Shown: positions 59,380-62,943 of the stretch, piece by piece
How positions within the stretch are numbered: the stretch's first letter is position 1
How the letters are laid out: every line of letters starts with the position of its first letter
Assembly (NCBI GenBank): GCA_005223375.1
Contig: RXOD01003803.1
Coordinates: forward strand, 1 to 62,943
Direction: 5' to 3'
Origin: Amoebophrya sp. AT5.2
Taxonomy: Eukaryota; Sar; Dinophyceae; Syndiniales; Amoebophryaceae
Length of the DNA: 62,943 nt
Notes under the pieces: generated by a model
Database searches by the model: none
What the model was told of the DNA's origin: nothing
Seen by the model: only the letters and a program-made list of their open reading frames with translations
Made by a program: the position numbers and the translations under genes

Positions 59380-60699
59380 TCAGGATGCCTTGCTTTCACT
59401 GCCGCGGGAAGTAGCAGAAGATGAAGAACTACTGTGCATACCTGCTTGCTTCTCCTCCCGTTCCCTGAAAAATTCCCCTCTCCAGTACCCCGCATCCGCA
59501 ACGTATGTCCAATGCCCGGTTTTGTCCGCTTCGAAGTCCTCCAGGCGCCAGCGCGGTTGCTCGCGTTCGAGAGCGGCCATTTTGTCTCTTCGGAAGGCAT
59601 ACATGTAAACAGGGCCTGACGTCAGGGTTGTTCCTGTTGATCCACATGCTCCTGCGGGATCAGACTCTGGTTTGTTCTCGTTCTCGTCCTCTTGTTCGTC
59701 TCGAGCTACGGGAAGTTGTACCCGCTCGTACTCGTCGTCGTCCTCGAAAAAATCCAGCAACTCTAACTCCTCCACCGACAGCCCCTCCAGTACCCAGCCC
59801 GATATGAAATGTTGTTGTTGACTGGCGCTGCTAGACGCCCCGGGATCCGCCGTCGCGGAAGCAGGTCCAGACGCGTCCTGCAGTAGAAACGGATCTTCCA
59901 CGGATAAAGCGTGGCCTACAACCGGTTGTTCTTTGTATTCGGCTTCGGTTTGGTCGTCGCGGTTTCCGTCTCGGTGCCGCCGTGCCTTGTTTGTCGCTCC
60001 TTTCCGCGGCAGAGCAAGAGCAGTCAGGGGTTCTTCTGCTTCCTCCGCACCCGCACTGGCGATGAAAAGACCAGGACGACCGTACCGCAGGTCATCGTCA
60101 TACGAGGACCAAGGCGCCGGCGTGACGTTCCTACCGCACGAGGCACCACATCTGCTGACCCTGACATCAACCCCCGCATGCGCGTCGTATTCGTCAACTG
60201 CTTGTTTGTTCCTGCTGACACAGCAGTCGAGAGCGCCAAGGAGCCCGGCCAAAAGTGGCGATGTAGGAGTAGTAGATCCAGTGGTAGTTCTTGGAGGTTG
60301 TGGTTGCGTTTGCGGCTGCGTTGTGGAGGTCCCTTCTACCTGGCCCACGCCCAGCGAGGTGGAGGACTGTGCCCGGTCGCGTGGCTCGACGGGGAGGGCA
60401 TCCGGAGCCAGTACCCCCGGGTAGGGCTGGCCGCGCACCCGAAACGGCCCCTCGTAGGCTCCGAAAAGCAGCGCGCGCCGCCGCCGGGGCTCCCGCTGCA
60501 GCAATGCGCGAACCACGGGCAGTGACTGCAAGGTGCCATACACAAAAACGCGACCAGTGTCGCCGTTCTCCTGCACCGATGCGCACGAAAGGAAGCCCTC
60601 CCGCGCGGCGCCGGCGCGAACGACCATGCCAGTTAGGAGGGGCAGGACGACGGCAAAGTAGACTAAGAGAGGACATAAAGAGCTGGTTGCTCTTGCCAT
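59380..60699 (-). CDS. Secreted AIG2/gamma-glutamylcyclotransferase-like protein (gene M)
   Basis: Single exon, 439 residues, start ATG at 60699. An N-terminal hydrophobic run (SSLCPLLVYFAVVLPLLTGM) looks like a signal peptide or anchor. The AIG2-like/GGCT fold is seen in pieces: VFVYGTLQSLPVVRALL (substrate-loop strand, residues about 51-67), the QPYPGVL block, and GWVLEGLSVEELELLDFFE followed by YERVQLPV, which contains the region of the family's catalytic Glu. About 180 residues, Thr/Pro/Gln-rich and then Cys/Arg-rich, are inserted between the PGVL block and the second half; most relatives are 150-190 residues in all. The C-terminus ends in a Ser run. The fold cleaves gamma-glutamyl amines or glutathione-type substrates as 5-oxoproline. 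A secretory location for such an enzyme is unusual. Whether it is active cannot be told. Confidence 0.82.
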   Translation of the reverse strand: MARATSSLCPLLVYFAVVLPLLTGMVVRAGAAREGFLSCASVQENGDTGRVFVYGTLQSLPVVRALLQREPRRRRALLFGAYEGPFRVRGQPYPGVLAPDALPVEPRDRAQSSTSLGVGQVEGTSTTQPQTQPQPPRTTTGSTTPTSPLLAGLLGALDCCVSRNKQAVDEYDAHAGVDVRVSRCGASCGRNVTPAPWSSYDDDLRYGRPGLFIASAGAEEAEEPLTALALPRKGATNKARRHRDGNRDDQTEAEYKEQPVVGHALSVEDPFLLQDASGPASATADPGASSSASQQQHFISGWVLEGLSVEELELLDFFEDDDEYERVQLPVARDEQEDENENKPESDPAGACGSTGTTLTSGPVYMYAFRRDKMAALEREQPRWRLEDFEADKTGHWTYVADAGYWRGEFFREREEKQAGMHSSSSSSATSRGSESKAS

Positions 60700-61712
60700 T
60701 TGGAAATAGCAGCGCGAGTGGGACTACGAAGCAAAAGCAGTGCTCCTACTTCAAGTTCTTCTCAGACGGTATCATATTGTTCATCTTCCTTTCGTCTCAG
60801 TGACGCATTTCCTTTCGTCTGAGTCAGTGTGAGGCCACAATTCCGGTCGATCTCCTTACCTTAAAATTGAAGCCTGTCAAAATTGAACGAAAATTTCCCT
60901 GCAGCTGCTGAAGCTTCCACCGGGCGGCGCGAGAGAAAAGAACAAGCACTGGGAAAGATGGCGATTTGAGTGAGCCTCGACCCGGCGGCAGGTGCATGGC
61001 CTCTGCGTTCTTGTTCCACTTCCATCCGTGATATTTCGTTGGTGTCTACACAACATCCGCCTCAAGAAGTAGATGCACCAACTCGCATTGTCGCGTGAAC
61101 GGGTTGGGTGTCATCGATCTACGAGGACCACGACGACGTTCGTGGTTCTGAGAATGCAAATGAATGCGAAGGAATGGTTCTAAATGTCCCAAGTCAGGAG
61201 TACATTTTTCAAGGCCGTCAACACCACGAGCAGTGTGACTGCGGGCGAGCTGAGACGGCAGCAAGTGCCAGCCCCAGCGGGAAAGCTGCCGGCACTAGCT
61301 GTCGACGGGTATTTCCCGCACGACAACAAAAGCAACGGCAGCCACCACCTCAGCCCTTCAACTGTCACGGCAGGTTTTCAATAAACCTCTCCAGAGACAT
61401 ATCTTTCGATCGATGCACGACGAACTGACTCAATGAATAGAGGCTACATTCGGATTTGAAGATGGCACTAGCAACGTGCAAAGAATGTAAAAGTAAAACA
61501 AAAAAAATCGGAATGGGTTGTAACATCAGCAAGTGATAGACATAGATTATGAATCTGTTGTAGATCCCAGCAGTGAGTATCATTTCACGCATGAGGTGGT
61601 GAGCAAGCACCGGCCGCGTAGGTTTAAACAAAAAGACGAAGACCCGTTTAGGGACGAGTAACTAGTCAGAGTATTTCTTTGTCCGCGCGGAGTATTCGAT
61701 ATTTTTTGCATC

Positions 61713-61761
61713 GCGCGTGCTCAGCTCTTCCCCAAAAACGGGGGAAAAACTCTACACGCGC
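61713..61761. other. Nested stem-loop
   Basis: The outer arms gcgcgtg (61713-61719) and cacgcgc (61755-61761) are reverse complements. Inside them ttcccc (61728-61733) pairs with ggggaa (61741-61746) around an a-rich loop. The arrangement is symmetric on both strands. No known RNA family is recognised. Confidence 0.5.
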
Positions 61762-61807
61762 TCGCGCGTTGAACTACAACTTGAAATAAATATAAGCAAG
61801 TGAATGT

Positions 61808-61845
61808 CTGTAGAGCTCGGTGCTCCCCTTGTAGAGCTCTTACAG
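61808..61845. other. Hairpin with 11-bp stem
   Basis: ctgtagagctc (61808-61818) pairs with gagctcttacag (61834-61845) with a single bulged base, leaving a loop of 15 bases. It sits about 45 bases from the nested stem-loop at 61713-61761. Confidence 0.55.
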
Positions 61846-62111
61846 AGATGGCGCGCAGAAGACGCCCGTAAGCACACAGCAGGCTAAAAAGGCCAAATTT
61901 GGATCATCGTGAAGTTAGTTGTGAAGTAGACGTGGAAGTCTATTTGTATTTCTAAGCTAGTCGTAGTGTAGCTGTGGGTATGACAGTAGTTGAAAAAAGT
62001 TAAAAGGTGAAAAAACAAACTGTATTATACGTGTAAATTCAAAATGTCGGCTATTTCTGGATGTTGACGTTTACGTTTTCAGCGAACGGCATAAACATAC
62101 GTAGTTTTCTC

Positions 62112-62890
62112 TCACTGGACGAAGAGGCAGACTTCGAGCTCGAGAAGGGCGGCGTATTTCTTGCGGAAATGGTACAGTGTACGAACCTCTCCAAGGCTTG
62201 GCGCAAAGGTGAACATGACAGTGGCTCTGCCAGCCGGTTCGTCCTCCTGTCTCTGTTCCTTCTCTCCCGCTTGGTCCTCCGCAACAGTCCGCTTCTTGCA
62301 TTCATCAACCAAGTCTGCAAGCCTGTTTAGGTTTTTGAAGTCGTGTTAACCGCGCCTGTGGTTCAAAAAAAGCATCAACTCAAAAAAATGGTGCCAGCGA
62401 GATTTTCACGAATTTCGCTGTACCCAATTACGGCGACCAAGAGCGCGATGTTTGTAGTAGACAGAAGTAACAGCAGAGACCCATCTACATATGTACTTTT
62501 TGAAGAGTGCCGCTGCAGCGTCTTGGGTCCGCATGGTGAGCTTGTCGGGATCGAAGCCGGTTGAGCGCGGAAACACCAGCCACTCGCTTGTCGTGCAACT
62601 CGCGTTCAATATTGCCGGGGGGATGATCTCACACACGACTCCAGGAACCAGTACCGCGGCGTTTGACCCAGCAGCTCCAGCACCCGTACTTGCGGGGGGT
62701 TCTACCGCCGGCATGTCTCCCACGACAACGGCCCCGCCCGGGGAGTCCTGACACGTCGAGGAGCCGTTTCCGCCTTCCGACCCCGCACCCCGCTGCAATT
62801 GCGCGAGCTGCTTCATGGCCAGCGGAACCCAGCCGACGGCCGGCAGTTCAAATTCCAACAGTTCGAGCAAGTAGTCCACCCCGATGCGAC
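62112..62890 (-). CDS. 3' end of an unrecognised gene (gene N, partial)
   Basis: Two exons are visible, 62890-62497 and 62322-62112, joined in phase; the acceptor at 62890 (aacctag) shows that the gene continues to the right of the window. About 200 C-terminal residues are seen: a helical start (VDYLLELLEFELPAVGWVP), a Gly/Ser/Ala-rich acidic linker, then ALFKKLADLVDECKKRT, a charged linker and a final helix pair (VRTLYHFRKKYAALLELEV). No family recognised. The intron between the exons starts GTACAT and is bracketed by a 9-base direct repeat. Confidence 0.65.
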
Positions 62891-62943
62891 CTAGGTTTAC
62901 AGGTCAAAAGAATGCATCTTTTCAAACATCTTTTAAAAACCGG

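Larger units (their letters stand above)
60700..62111. other. Intergenic region between genes M and N
   Basis: About 1.4 kb without a supported coding gene. It has a duplicated ttcctttcgtct at 60786-60797 and 60809-60820. Two adjacent candidate stem-loops (61713-61761 and 61808-61845) lie about 300 bases downstream of the gene N stop on the minus strand. Confidence 0.55.

Noticed and set aside
1..62943. CRISPR arrays, bacterial operons, tRNA or rRNA genes, and the dinoflagellate spliced-leader motif
   Set aside because: No regularly spaced repeats, no tRNA-type B box with a matching fold, no rRNA blocks and no ccattttggctcaag sequence were found by eye on either strand; a covariance-model search was not possible.

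Overview
The window looks like nuclear DNA of a eukaryote, most likely an alveolate of the dinoflagellate lineage. The evidence is architectural. All thirteen genes I can support lie on the minus strand. Most are GC-rich at third codon positions and are broken by short AT-rich spliceosomal introns (about 90-400 bases). The products include giant extracellular proteins with thrombospondin, Kazal and PAN-like modules and serine/threonine-rich linkers, and a Q-rich coiled-coil protein of a type I associate with alveolates. No organellar, bacterial or viral gene blocks, tRNA or rRNA genes were seen. The species call is inference. Compact spacing (about one gene per 4.8 kb) fits a small-genome member such as a syndinian parasite or perkinsid better than a large core dinoflagellate.

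Layout, left to right, all genes reading right to left: (A) 100-11456, a giant EF-hand/membrane/repeat protein whose 3' end lies off the window; (B) 13740-20603, a very long endonuclease/exonuclease/phosphatase (CCR4-type) nuclease; (C) 21611-23584, a DNAJC11-C-like domain protein; (D) 24265-25467, a DGAT2-family acyltransferase; (E) 26184-34828, a giant secreted or surface mosaic protein; (F) 36028-39190, an unrecognised charged protein; (G) 39863-42136, a phospholipase B-like hydrolase; (H) 42962-45848, a membrane-anchored methyltransferase with a C-terminal PAN/apple domain; (I) 46592-49704, a major facilitator transporter; (J) 50559-51787, a Q-rich coiled-coil protein; (K) 53431-54939, a coiled-coil protein; (L) 55993-58429, an AAAP-type amino-acid transporter; (M) 59380-60699, a secreted AIG2/gamma-glutamylcyclotransferase-like protein; (N) 62112-62890, the 3' end of a gene entering from the right.

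No pathway is shared by the whole set. Several products act at membranes or outside the cell (A, E, G, H, I, L, M), and D and G both act on lipids. Intron-exon models were built by hand from open frames, splice dinucleotides and reading-phase agreement. F, H, I, J, K and L give fully phase-consistent coding sequences.

The most interesting signals are not gene products. First, about half of the roughly 30 inferred introns begin GTAC, often GTACT, instead of GTAAGT/GTGAGT. Second, several introns are flanked by short direct repeats, and one intron region is bounded by a 32-base inverted repeat with one mismatch that surrounds a distinct insert. Both fit invasion by intron-generating (introner-like) elements. 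Third, there is a one-base frame change inside the giant gene A. Fourth, gene E has a 58-base segment that can be read as an intron or as a membrane anchor.
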